Assembly: GCA_016195095.1 (NCBI GenBank)
Contig: JACQAE010000298.1
Coordinates: forward strand, 1 to 38,452
Source of the DNA: Pseudomonadota bacterium
GTDB lineage: Bacteria > Pseudomonadota > Alphaproteobacteria > Rhizobiales > Xanthobacteraceae
Direction of reading: 5' to 3'
DNA: 38,452 nt
Shown here one piece after another: positions 9,097-18,695 of the stretch. The first letter of the stretch is position 1. Every line of letters begins with the position of its first letter. Below the pieces are notes generated by a model. The model had not been told where the DNA came from and made no database searches. It worked only from the letters and a program-made list of their open reading frames with translations. The translations under genes and the position numbers were made by a program.

Positions 9097-9501
9097 CTCG
9101 GCCTTGTCATGGGCGACGAGACGCGCCTCCGCCGCGCGCGCGGCGGCCACCGGCGAGAGCCCGGCCTCGCGCAAATCCTCGACGTGATGCAGCCAGGCCT
9201 TGATGCGCGCCGGCACGTGCGGAAAGAAACGCCTGGCGCAAGCCGCGACGTCGCCAGCGCAGCGGCGCGCGCGCTTGCAGCGCCGGTCGCGGCAGGCGCT
9301 CGGAAACCGCAGCATGTCATGCAGCGCGCGGCGGCTATCGTCGATTTCCCGCGCGCTCGGCGCGGCCTCCGCGTCCGCCTCGCCCGCGCTTGTGGAGGCG
9401 CCGGCGTCCGCCTTCCTGGCCATTCGCCCGTGGCCGGTCGTTGCGTGAACGGGTTTGGGTTGGACGGTCTTGCGTTGAATTTTCATCGGTTGAGTTTTCA
9501 T
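9028..9501 (-). CDS. hypothetical protein with Cys/Arg-rich C-terminal half
   Basis: MKTQPMKIQRKTVQPKP...SACRDRRCKRARRCAGDVAACARRFFPHVPARIKAWLHHVEDLREAGLSPVAAARAAEARLVAHDKAEAARARHDGDAVAPGAIDAHERD; coherent domain, start uncertain. Confidence 0.55.
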   Translation of the reverse strand: MKTQPMKIQRKTVQPKPVHATTGHGRMARKADAGASTSAGEADAEAAPSAREIDDSRRALHDMLRFPSACRDRRCKRARRCAGDVAACARRFFPHVPARIKAWLHHVEDLREAGLSPVAAARAAEARLVAHDKAEAARARHDGDAVAPGAIDAHERD

Positions 9502-9948
9502 GGGCTGAATGCTCCGCCGTGTCCGCGGCGCATGCGCGCGGAATTGCCATTGCCCGCGATCCCCGCCATCAGGCGAGGGGATGAAGCGCCGAAAGGCGCC
9601 AGTCCTGCCGCCTCGACCGGCGGGCGCATCGCGCCCGGCCGGTGCGTCGAGGCGCGCGCCCACCTCTCGGGCGCTCGCCTTGCGGCGCTCCATCGCGGCG
9701 ATTTCGGTCCCCGGGTCCGCGCTTCCGTCGCCGGCATTGGCGCCGGGATCGTGCAGCGAGCTCCTCGCGGGGCGGCCTTAGTACCGCCCGGGCGGAGTTC
9801 CGGGGCCTCCCGGGAGCGTGGTTGCGAACCACGCGCGCAGGCGCCGCCTGCGTGCCCGCCCTCAAGACGCCTCATGAGAACGCCCTCGACCGGCCCGCAA
9901 TGTGTAAGAATATAATCCTAATTTATGGCCGAATTTGGGCGCGCGGGG

Positions 9949-10095
9949 CCAGGGGCGCGTCCATGCGATGTCCCTCTGTCGGCGCGGCGGCACTATGGCA
10001 TCGGCCGGTGCCTTGTCAGCTCTTTCCGGCGCGCGCGGCTTCTTTCGATGCGCGCGTGCCAATCGGCCGGCGCATTGCCGCAGGGTTCCAGCCGC
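9949..10095 (+). repeat. duplicated segment copy A-right (matches ~26608-26808)
   Basis: Shared gcgtccatgcgatgtc.ctctgtcggcgcggcggcac..tggcatcggccggtgccttg.ca...c.ttccggcgcgcgcggctt.t.tcgatgcgcgcg. Confidence 0.85.
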
Positions 10096-10307
10096 TATCA
10101 AAGCACTCGTTTGGACAGATTCGATGCCCTCTCCTGAGCCCGGGGCAGACAACCTGATTGCGTTCTTGTTCAGCAGTGTCGCTAGCGAACTTATCTGCGT
10201 TGCATGTATGCAACACTTGAATGGCCTGTGCATGCTTGCCTTGGCAGCCCTGTCAATAATGCGGCAAATACGCTAGCCTTTTGCCAATAGAAAAACGGGG
10301 GCATGGT

Positions 10308-11138
10308 ATGAAGGGTGTACGGGCTGGCGTTGTTGCTTTACTGAGCTTGGGGATCGCTCAAAGTGTTTTCGCTGCCGACATGCCAGTAAAGGCAGCCCGG
10401 ACGGTTGTTCAGGCCCCGAGTTTTAGCTGGGCGGGCTACTATATTGGGTTGAACGCCGGTTATGCTTGGGGGCGTTCGGACGTGTCATCAATAAATTCTT
10501 GCCCGGCTGGCGCCGGGTGTGCGTACACCCTCCCGGCAAATTTATCCGCCTTTAATGCGGCGGGTACCGGCAAACTCTCTCCCAGTGGTTTCACGGGTGG
10601 CTTTCAGGCCGGCTACAATTGGCAGACCGGTGCTTTGGTTTCCGGCGTGGAAGCCGATTTCGACGCTTTCAATTTGAGCCGCACGAGGTCGGCTGGTGGT
10701 CTTGTCCCGATCGGAGCAGGCCAGAGTTTTCTGGTCACGACTGCGACCAAGACGGATTGGTTATTCACGGCTCGCGGACGATTGGGGTGGGCGTTTGCGC
10801 CAAGCGCGTTGGTCTATGCGACCGGCGGTTTGGCCGTGACCAAGCTCAAAGTCTCCAATTCATTCGCGGATACCTTCGTTCCAATCCAATCAGGCGCCTC
10901 AACGCACGGGGTAACCAAGGCAGGCTGGGTAGTCGGTGCCGGCGCTGAATGGGCAGTCGGTGGGAATTGGAGCGTCAAGGCCGAGTACCTTTACGTCAAC
11001 TTCGGCTCGGTTTCCACGAGCGCCTTCCCGAACTTCGCCGGCAACGCTAACCCCAACCTGTTAGTTACTTCCGCCAATCTGCACGCGAATATTGCACGCG
11101 TTGGAGTCAATTATCGGTTCGCTCGCGTTGGCGAATAG
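10308..11138 (+). CDS. outer-membrane beta-barrel protein (Omp25/Opa-like porin family)
   Basis: Signal peptide MKGVRAGVVALLSLGIAQSVFAADMP; WAGYYIGLNAGYAWG; GFTGGFQAGYNWQTGALVSGVEADF; VKAEYLYVNFG; C-terminal VGVNYRF. Confidence 0.9.
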   Translation: MKGVRAGVVALLSLGIAQSVFAADMPVKAARTVVQAPSFSWAGYYIGLNAGYAWGRSDVSSINSCPAGAGCAYTLPANLSAFNAAGTGKLSPSGFTGGFQAGYNWQTGALVSGVEADFDAFNLSRTRSAGGLVPIGAGQSFLVTTATKTDWLFTARGRLGWAFAPSALVYATGGLAVTKLKVSNSFADTFVPIQSGASTHGVTKAGWVVGAGAEWAVGGNWSVKAEYLYVNFGSVSTSAFPNFAGNANPNLLVTSANLHANIARVGVNYRFARVGE

Positions 11139-11192
11139 TCGGTACGCTACCGATAGGCAAGGTCCTCCGACTGCGACGCCGCCGTGGACTTT

Positions 11193-11225
11193 GAGGCCGC
11201 CTCGATGGGGCGGCCTCGTTTCTTT
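11193..11225 (+). terminator. rho-independent terminator downstream of the outer-membrane protein gene
   Basis: gaggccgcc-tcgatgg-ggcggcctc followed by gtttctttt; perfect 9-bp stem and T-rich tail. Confidence 0.85.
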
Positions 11226-11818
11226 TCAGACAGCCAATTCGCAGTTGCGCTGGCGTGCTGCCGCAGAGACAGCCGTGACAATCGGCTCCGAATTTTGACC
11301 CCGTTTTAGGCTCGATGCGCCAGCACGCAAAAGGCAGCGTCTCCACCGATCTTGTTACGGTGCATCAATCCGTTCATGATGCTCTGGACGGCTTCTCCAC
11401 GCGGCACGTGAGTGCCACGGAGGTGGGCGCCGTTAAGGCTCCCACGATTCAGACGAGCGTGGCGGGGATGCGCATCGCATCGCTGGTGTCTGTGCGGGGC
11501 GAATCCTCAAAGGCGAAAAATACGTCTTCATTGAATCGCGCCACCGCCGACACGCATGCAAGCACGCGGGGACAGAGTGCGTAGGAATTTCGCACACGCT
11601 GCGGCGCGCTGACATCTCTACTCACTCACCCGAATATGCGACCCGATCCGAGGAACAAAAGCCGCGGGCTCGCCACGAGCGGGGTCTGTCCGTCGGTGAT
11701 CATGTAGGCGATGCCACGGCCTGCAATGCCTGATCGTTTTGCCGGCGAGATCGGCACCGCCCCGCCGTCACCGCGCAATCAACCCACGCCAAAAAATGCC
11801 CGGTGTAGGCCTTACCGT

Positions 11819-11852
11819 ATTTACACAGGAGTAAATTTTACATTATTGTAAA
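11819..11852. promoter_or_regulatory. tandem TetR-type operator candidates: ATTTAC-ACAGGA-GTAAAT (11819-11836) and TTTAC-ATTATT-GTAAA (11837-11852)
   Basis: Two adjacent inverted repeats with the same half-sites and N6 spacer, upstream of the CoA ligase gene. Confidence 0.75.
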
Positions 11853-11969
11853 TATCGAAAAGCTGCCGGCCGATCGCGGCGGGACGCGGAGGCCTTTAAC
11901 GCCGCTGGCCCATCACGCGGCGAGGTGGCCGAAAGTCACGGCAGCGACGCAATCTGGGGAGGCGAGGCA

Positions 11970-13550
11970 ATGGAACCAATCGGCGCTCGACCTGCCGGGC
12001 TTAAGGGCAATATCGTCGATTATCTTTTCGAGACATCGCTTCAGCGTGGCGGCGATTATCTGATCTCGCCGGATCGGACCTGGACCTTTGCCCAGATCGC
12101 GGACCGCGTCGGTCGAATCGGTAATTATCTGAAATCGATCGGCCTGCAGCCGGGTCAGCGCGTGCTTTTTAGCGTCGTCGATGGTGTCGACTTCGCTTCG
12201 CTATTTCTGGCCACGATGAAGATTGGCGCAATCGCTATCCCGATCAACACTTATCTAAAGCCACAAGATTACGCGTACTATATTCGCGACAGCGAGTGCA
12301 TGGCGGTCGTCGTCGATCACTCACTCGCGCCGATGATCGTACAGCTGCGCGCCACATTCCCCGCTGTCAAACACGTCATCGCGACCGGGCGCCGGGTCGC
12401 AAACCTGCCTTTCCTCGACGAGGACTCAGATCGGCAGGATGAGCAGTGCGAGAGCCATGCGACCAACCCCGACGATATGGCGTTCTGGCTCTACAGCTCA
12501 GGCAGCACGGGCAATCCGAAAGGCGTGGTTCATACCGGCAACCACATCTATTGGGCAACCGAACTGTTCGGCTCCCGAACGATGAAGATCACCGAACGCG
12601 ACGTCATTCTCTGTCCGCCAAAAATGTATTTTGCCTTTGGCCTGGGATGCCAAATCTATTTCCCGCTTCGTCGCGGCGCACAAAACATTGTAAATCCAGA
12701 CCCCATCTCTCCCGATGCTGTCTGGAAGCAATGGCTCGATCATGAGCCGACCGTCATCATCGGCGTTCCCACCCTCTTCGCGGCCTTGCTGCGCATCGCT
12801 GAGGAGAAGATCGGCGCCGAACGGGTGCGCCATGCAAGCCGGCGCTTACGGTACTGCGTCAGCGGCGGGGAAGTCCTTCCTGCTGCCTTGATGCAGCGGT
12901 GGAAAGCCTTTGCCAACGTACAAATTCTCGACGGCGTCGGCACAACCGAGATGACGCATATGTTCATGCTCAACGACCTCGAGCGCCCCGTGCCCGGAAG
13001 CTGCGGCTGCCTGGTCAAGGGTTACCGCGCCGAGTTGGTCGATGATCAAAACCAGCCGGTCCCCCAAGGCGAGATCGGAAACCTGCGGGCCTTCGGTCCA
13101 ACCGCGGCGCTGAGCTATTGGAACAAGCCGGAAAAAACCAAGGAGGTCATGGGCGGCGGCGGCGTCCTGACCGGCGACAAGATGTACCAGGATGCCGACG
13201 GTAACTTTTTCCTTGTCGGCCGATCAGACGACATGCTGCGGGTTGGCGGCATCTGGGTTTCGCCGGCGGAAGTCGAATCGGTCATCGCACAGCACGATGC
13301 TGTTCTTGAATGCGCTGTCGTCGGCATTCCAGATGCCGAAGACATGATCAAGCCAAAGGCATTCGTTGTCCTCCGCAATGGCGGTGACAAAGATCAGATT
13401 GCAGAACAGTTACGCAGCCACGTTCGCGAACGCCTCGCTCACATCAAATGCCCGCGATGGTTCGAGTTCATCGACGAACTGCCGAAAACGAGCACGGGTA
13501 AGATTCAACGGTTCAGATTACGGCAGCAGGGAGCGGCGCAAAGAGCATAA
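11970..13550 (+). CDS. benzoate-CoA ligase family / AMP-dependent acyl-CoA synthetase
   Basis: LYSSGSTGNPKGVVHTGNHIYWATELFG, LCPPKMYFAFGLG, GVGTTEMTHMFMLN, VGRSDDMLRVGGIWVSPAEVE, PKTSTGKIQRFRLR. ORF opens at 11925; METs at 11925 and 11970 both possible. Confidence 0.9.
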   Translation: MEPIGARPAGLKGNIVDYLFETSLQRGGDYLISPDRTWTFAQIADRVGRIGNYLKSIGLQPGQRVLFSVVDGVDFASLFLATMKIGAIAIPINTYLKPQDYAYYIRDSECMAVVVDHSLAPMIVQLRATFPAVKHVIATGRRVANLPFLDEDSDRQDEQCESHATNPDDMAFWLYSSGSTGNPKGVVHTGNHIYWATELFGSRTMKITERDVILCPPKMYFAFGLGCQIYFPLRRGAQNIVNPDPISPDAVWKQWLDHEPTVIIGVPTLFAALLRIAEEKIGAERVRHASRRLRYCVSGGEVLPAALMQRWKAFANVQILDGVGTTEMTHMFMLNDLERPVPGSCGCLVKGYRAELVDDQNQPVPQGEIGNLRAFGPTAALSYWNKPEKTKEVMGGGGVLTGDKMYQDADGNFFLVGRSDDMLRVGGIWVSPAEVESVIAQHDAVLECAVVGIPDAEDMIKPKAFVVLRNGGDKDQIAEQLRSHVRERLAHIKCPRWFEFIDELPKTSTGKIQRFRLRQQGAAQRA

Positions 13551-13562
13551 ATTTGTGAATGT

Positions 13563-14237
13563 TCAATGCGGCCGTTGTGCGGGGACCCGCCGAGATGTCG
13601 TGGCCGGCCTTTTGGGTCGCGCGGAGGGCTTCACGAGACCATACGCGATTAGATTGAAATAGGTTTCGATCAATTCCGTAATTGGAATTGATTTTTTCGG
13701 ATCGTACCAACGCGCCAGCCAGTTGAGCATTCCGAGTATACCGAAGGCCACCATTTTGGGATCGCCGCATTGCACAAATACGCCCTTTGACTGTCCCTCA
13801 TCAATCAGCGCGGTCCACATTGTTTCATAACTTCGCCAGATCTTGTCCATTTCGCGGCGAACATCGCGCGCGTCCTCAAGGTACACGTCGCGCAACGAAA
13901 CGGTCATTTCCAGACATTTTCGGTCGAACCGTTCGAGGTGATTTTCGACGGCGAGATAGAGTTTGTGATGATAGTTCGACTTCGAGGTCACGATTTTTCG
14001 CAAACCCTCGACCAACGACTCGCTTTGCGGCCGAATGATATTTAGTAGAATTTCGGCGCGGTTTTTGAAGTAGTAGTAGATCGCTTCGCGCTTGACGCCA
14101 GTCTCTTGGGCGATGTCGTCGAGCGAGGTGTTCGCGAAGCCCTGCCGGTCGAATATTTCTAGCGCGTTCTGCAAGATGGATTCGCGCCGCAGTACCGACT
14201 TTTTGACTTTTTTTTTCTCCGCCTCGCGCACCGTCAT
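13563..14237 (-). CDS. TetR/AcrR family transcriptional regulator
   Basis: RRESILQNALEIFDRQGFANTSLDDIAQETGVKREAIYYYFKNRAEILLNII: TetR HTH. Confidence 0.93.
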   Translation of the reverse strand: MTVREAEKKKVKKSVLRRESILQNALEIFDRQGFANTSLDDIAQETGVKREAIYYYFKNRAEILLNIIRPQSESLVEGLRKIVTSKSNYHHKLYLAVENHLERFDRKCLEMTVSLRDVYLEDARDVRREMDKIWRSYETMWTALIDEGQSKGVFVQCGDPKMVAFGILGMLNWLARWYDPKKSIPITELIETYFNLIAYGLVKPSARPKRPATTSRRVPAQRPH

Positions 14238-14313
14238 CCGATCAAGTCCTCATCCCTATTCGACAGAAATAACCGATCCGCACTCATATTGCCAGTTGCT
14301 CGGTCATTCGACA

Positions 14314-14335
14314 TATTTTACGTATACGTAAAATA
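14314..14335. promoter_or_regulatory. 22-bp perfect palindrome TATTTTACGTATACGTAAAATA in the tetR/crotonase divergent intergenic region
   Basis: Every position pairs on inspection; contains TTTAC-N6-GTAAA. Confidence 0.85.
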
Positions 14336-14354
14336 CGTAGAAGGAACAGGGGCG

Positions 14355-15137
14355 ATGAGCCAGCTCGCGGATTTGACCGTTCGGTTGGAGCACGACGGAC
14401 CGGTTGCCGTCCTGGCCCTTTGCCGGCCCAGAAAGCGCAATGCGGTCAACGATGCCGTCATCAAGGACCTGCAACGGTGCCTGGATGAATTGAATGACGA
14501 CACGCGCGTGATTGTCGTTTGCGGTGATGGCAGTCATTTCTGTGCCGGGCTTGATCTCGCCGAACATGTCGAAAGAACGCCGTTCGAGGTGGTTGAGTTG
14601 TCGCGCCGTTGGCACGCTACGCTTGACCAACTCCAGTTCGGCAAGCGGCCGGTTGTCTCGGCGCTGCAAGGCGCGGTGATCGGCGGCGGGTTGGAAATTG
14701 CTCTGGCCTGTCATGTCCGGGTGGCCGAGCCCAGTACGTTCTATCAATTGCCTGAAGGCCGACGCGGCATCTTCGTCGGTGGCGGCGGCAGCCTGCGCGT
14801 GCCTCAGGTCATCGGCACCGGACGCACGGTCGAAATGATGCTTACAGGCCGAAAATACAACGCCTCCGAGGGGCTACAGCTGGGACTATCGCACTATCTC
14901 GTCGATAAGGGTGCCGCTTTCGCAGAGACGATGATCCTCGCCAAAATGATCGCCGACAACTCCGCAATCTCGAACTATCTCATCCTCAATGTTCTGCCGC
15001 GGATCGCCGACTCGGCGACAGCGTCCGGTCTCATGATGGAATCTCTGGCCGCCGCACTCGCGCAAACCGGTAACGACGCGGCGGAAGGGATCCGGGCGTT
15101 TATGGAGCGACGCGCGCCGGCATTCAACAAACGTTGA
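14355..15137 (+). CDS. enoyl-CoA hydratase/isomerase (crotonase) family protein
   Basis: GDGSHFCAGLDLAEH, GKRPVVSALQGAVIGGGLEIALACHVRVAEPSTFYQLPEGRRGIFVGGGGSLRVPQVIG; aaggaacagg upstream of ATG. Confidence 0.92.
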   Translation: MSQLADLTVRLEHDGPVAVLALCRPRKRNAVNDAVIKDLQRCLDELNDDTRVIVVCGDGSHFCAGLDLAEHVERTPFEVVELSRRWHATLDQLQFGKRPVVSALQGAVIGGGLEIALACHVRVAEPSTFYQLPEGRRGIFVGGGGSLRVPQVIGTGRTVEMMLTGRKYNASEGLQLGLSHYLVDKGAAFAETMILAKMIADNSAISNYLILNVLPRIADSATASGLMMESLAAALAQTGNDAAEGIRAFMERRAPAFNKR

Positions 15138-15156
15138 GCCGGCCCGCGATCGTGCG

Positions 15157-16374
15157 TCAGTTCGATTTGACCAGCGGGCAGCCGCCCTTATCGAGCGGGC
15201 GAAACGCCTGTTCGCCCGGGATAGTTTGGACGAGCTTGTAATAATCCCAAGGCTCCTTGGATTGGGCTGGCGCCTTCACCTCGAACAGATACATCGGATG
15301 AATCTTGCGCCCATCGACGCGGATCTCGCCTTTGCCGAATAGCGGATCGTCCGTCCTCATCTCCTTCATCTTCGCGACCACCTTGTCGCCGCTCGTGTCG
15401 CCCTTGAGAGCCTTGACGGTTTTCAGATAGTGCAGGACCGCGGCATATACACCCGCCTGCATCTCGTTCGGGATATTATTTTTGGGATGAAGTTTCTGGA
15501 AACGCAGAGCCCAAGCGCGCGCCTGCGGATTCATATTCCAGTAAAACGGACTTACCGCCAGCGACCCTTGCGCCGACTGCGCGCCAAGCGCGTGAGCGTT
15601 GTTGATGATGAACACCAGGCCGGCAAGCTTCTGGCCGCCCTTGGTCAATCCGAATTCACCGGCCTGCTTGATCGAGTTGGTCGTGTCGCCGCCGGCGTTC
15701 GCGAGGTCGACGATCTTAGCCTTTGACGATTGAGCCTGTAGCAGGAAGGACGAAAAATCCGATGTGTTGATCGGATGGCGCACAGCGCCGACGACTTTTC
15801 CACCATTCGCATTCACGAGGCCCGACGCCGCGCGTTCGAGATCGTGACCGAACGCGTAGTCACTGGTGAGGAAAAACCAGCTGTCGCCGCCGGTCGCTAT
15901 GACCGCCCGTACAAGGCTATAGGCGAGCGAATAATTGTCGAAGGTCCAGTGCACGTTGTTCGGCGTGCACTTCGGCCCTGTAAGATCTGTCGAAACGCCG
16001 CCTGAAATCAAGAATGTTTTGTTCGCGGACTTCACGATCTCACTGACCGCGAGCGCGATGCCGGAGTTCGGGACGTCGGCGATGACATCGACGCCCTCGG
16101 CATCGATCCAGCGGCGCACAATCGTCGTGCCGGTGTCGACCTTGTTCTGGTGGTCCGCCGACACGACTTCGATAGGCCTGCCGTTGATCGAGGAGCCAAA
16201 ATCCTCAACCGCCATTTTTGCCGCAACAACCGAACCGACACCCTGAAAATCTGCGTAAACACCGGACATGTCGTTCAAAACGCCAATTTTGATCGGCTTC
16301 TCATCGGCGAACGCCACGTTCGCACTGGCCACCAGAGTACCAACCAATGACAGGATACGAATTGATGTGAGCAT
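15157..16374 (-). CDS. ABC transporter substrate-binding protein, branched-chain amino acid (LivJ-like) family
   Basis: MLTSIRILSLVGTLVASANVAFADEKPIKIGVLNDMSGVYADFQGVGSVVAAKMAVEDFGSSINGRPIEVVSADHQNKVDTG. Confidence 0.92.
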   Translation of the reverse strand: MLTSIRILSLVGTLVASANVAFADEKPIKIGVLNDMSGVYADFQGVGSVVAAKMAVEDFGSSINGRPIEVVSADHQNKVDTGTTIVRRWIDAEGVDVIADVPNSGIALAVSEIVKSANKTFLISGGVSTDLTGPKCTPNNVHWTFDNYSLAYSLVRAVIATGGDSWFFLTSDYAFGHDLERAASGLVNANGGKVVGAVRHPINTSDFSSFLLQAQSSKAKIVDLANAGGDTTNSIKQAGEFGLTKGGQKLAGLVFIINNAHALGAQSAQGSLAVSPFYWNMNPQARAWALRFQKLHPKNNIPNEMQAGVYAAVLHYLKTVKALKGDTSGDKVVAKMKEMRTDDPLFGKGEIRVDGRKIHPMYLFEVKAPAQSKEPWDYYKLVQTIPGEQAFRPLDKGGCPLVKSN

Positions 16375-16397
16375 GTCTCCCCCATTTGACCATTGCA

Positions 16398-18302
16398 TCA
16401 GTTTTGAGCTGCCATAGCTGGAACGGACGATTTGTCCTGGTTACGCCGTGCCGGCGCGGTCATTACGTCCGGCGATGTGTCGTCGCTGTAGAGCCGCTCA
16501 ACGAGCTCGGCGCGCCGCTCCAGGACCGCGCGTTGATTGATGTAGCCTTTGTCGGTAATTTCATTGCCGTCGATCGACGGCGGTTCGGTCATCACGAGCA
16601 ATCGCGCAATACGGCGGCTATTACCGGCATTGGACTTGTTGAAAGCTTCGAGCGCGGCCAGCAGATACGAACGGATTTCTTCTCGACCGACCAGACGGTC
16701 GATCCTCGCCTGCTTGTCGCGACAGATTTGCTGGCAGCCTGCCTGGCTGAGGAACAACAGGAGCCCGACGTCCTCACGGTCATGACCAGTGACCACCGCA
16801 TCCTGAACGACCGGAGCCGCGGCGCTGATAAATGATAGTCGGAGATCGCCGACCTGAACCCAGGTGCCGCTCGAAAGCTTGAAGTTCTCCGACACCCGGC
16901 CGTCGAACCGCAGGCCGCGCCTGGGGTCCGCTGGGTCGACAAAGGCAACAGCGTCGCCCAGCTTGAAAAAGCCTTCGTCATCAAAAGCTTTCTCGGTCAG
17001 ATCGGGACGGCCGTAATAGCCAGGCGTAACGTTCTCGCCCTTGACCCGCATTTCCAATTTTTCGCCGTCCGGCACCAGCTTCACGGTTGTGCCGGGGACC
17101 GGAAGGCCGACCCCGCCGATGTCGGCCGCCGGCCAATGACAGAAGGTTGCCACCGGCGCCGTTTCGGTCGACCCGAGCGACGACAGGATAGGAATGCGTT
17201 TGGCGCGATGCTTGACGGAGAGCGCATCCAGCCGCTTCCATAGGTGGGGCGGCAACGCCGCGCCGGCATAGAAAATTATATCGAGCTTCTCAAAAACGTG
17301 GCGGGCGAACCCATCATCCTGCTCGAGCGCGGGGATAACCATATCAAAGCCGCGCGGCACGTTGAAAAACAACGTCGGCTGGATTTCGCGTATGTTAGCA
17401 AGCGTCAATTCCAGCTTGCCGGGCACCGGCTTGCCGGCGTCGATATACATCGTGCCGCCGTTTCGCAGAATCTGATTGAAATTGAAATTGGTCCCGAACG
17501 TATGATTCCACGGCAGCCAATCGACAATGATCGGCGGCTTCTCGCTCAGAAATGGCCAAACGTGATCGATGGCTGCGCCGTTGGCGCCCATCATACGCTG
17601 GGTGTTGATGACGCCCTTCGGCATGCCGGTTGACCCGGAGGTCAACAAAATCTTGGCAATCGTGTCCGGACCAACTCGCCCGTAGTGCTCTCGCACCAAA
17701 TCGGTGGCCGTGGCCTTCAATACATCGGTAAATACGACTGCATGCGGAAATGCCGGATCACAATGGTCGGCCAGAAGATCCATACCAGCCATCCGAATCG
17801 CCGCGAGCGCTCGCGCGAATGGCGCAAAGGCCGACACGTAGATCAGGCTCGGAGAGAATTCGCCGGCGATATATTTAAGTTTGGCGAAGTTTTCCGACAT
17901 CAGAGAGTAAGCCGGCGAAACCGGCAGAAACGGAATGCCGATCTGCATGGCGCCCAATTTCAGAAGCGCCATGTTGATCGAGTTGTCGGAGAGAGCTGCG
18001 ATCGGTCGTTTTGCCGAGTGGCCCCGGTCGAGAAGCCACTGTGAAACACGATTCGAAAGCTCTGCGGCGGCGCTATAGGACAATCTGCGCCAGTCACCGT
18101 CCGGTGCGCGCTCAGCTAGAAACGTCCGGTCGGGCGCAATCTTTGCCCAATGCTTTAGGTGCTCGCCAAGTTGTCGGGGATAGTCGCGCAGCGGGTCGGT
18201 GCAACTGATCAGCACCGCTCCGTCAGGACGGTGTTGGACATCGGGCCGCGGCTCGGCAAGCCGAACCGCCGCGAAGTCAGGACTGCTGCTTTCGTCCGAC
18301 AC
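16398..18302 (-). CDS. feruloyl-CoA synthase-like AMP-dependent ligase
   Basis: 634 aa; [104 protein letters not shown]. Confidence 0.88.
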   Translation of the reverse strand: MSDESSSPDFAAVRLAEPRPDVQHRPDGAVLISCTDPLRDYPRQLGEHLKHWAKIAPDRTFLAERAPDGDWRRLSYSAAAELSNRVSQWLLDRGHSAKRPIAALSDNSINMALLKLGAMQIGIPFLPVSPAYSLMSENFAKLKYIAGEFSPSLIYVSAFAPFARALAAIRMAGMDLLADHCDPAFPHAVVFTDVLKATATDLVREHYGRVGPDTIAKILLTSGSTGMPKGVINTQRMMGANGAAIDHVWPFLSEKPPIIVDWLPWNHTFGTNFNFNQILRNGGTMYIDAGKPVPGKLELTLANIREIQPTLFFNVPRGFDMVIPALEQDDGFARHVFEKLDIIFYAGAALPPHLWKRLDALSVKHRAKRIPILSSLGSTETAPVATFCHWPAADIGGVGLPVPGTTVKLVPDGEKLEMRVKGENVTPGYYGRPDLTEKAFDDEGFFKLGDAVAFVDPADPRRGLRFDGRVSENFKLSSGTWVQVGDLRLSFISAAAPVVQDAVVTGHDREDVGLLLFLSQAGCQQICRDKQARIDRLVGREEIRSYLLAALEAFNKSNAGNSRRIARLLVMTEPPSIDGNEITDKGYINQRAVLERRAELVERLYSDDTSPDVMTAPARRNQDKSSVPAMAAQN

Positions 18303-18406
18303 CGCCTCCCCCTCACTTATGCCGCCACTTTCGCAACCAAACGAGGTTGCGACGGCCGATCTCTATTTTCACCGATAGTTCAGCGCGACCGAAATGAAGT
18401 CAAGAG

Positions 18407-18430
18407 TTATTTTACGCTCATGTAAAATAA
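18407..18430. promoter_or_regulatory. operator candidate TTATTTTAC-GCTCAT-GTAAAATAA upstream of the feruloyl-CoA synthase-like gene
   Basis: Perfect 9-bp inverted repeat with N6 spacer; same half-site as the other sites. Confidence 0.8.
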
Positions 18431-18695
18431 TGTAAGCTGGTATCTGTCGGATCATCCCTCAATGCGGGCGCCTGACCTCGCCGATTTCGTTTTCCTGATG
18501 CGGCATGTCATCGGTCGGCATTCGCTTGGGCTCGCAACGAAGACCTCGATCCGGCAGGCCCATTCTCTCGAACAAATGGCGAGTTCCGTTGCACGATTTT
18601 GTGCCGCGATCTGTTGCCGTCAGCGCGACATTTCACTGCCAGAATCCGCCGCGGCGCGCGGGATTTACCCTTTTTCGAAGACCTCGAGTGTTTGT

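Noticed and set aside
11315-11800. Possible decayed gene or transposase remnant between the outer-membrane protein gene and the CoA ligase
   Set aside because: Short ORFs in several frames with no recognisable motif; not enough to call a mobile element or pseudogene.
18440-18690. Small ORFs between the feruloyl-CoA synthase promoter and the SDR stop
   Set aside because: No domain signature or convincing ribosome-binding site.
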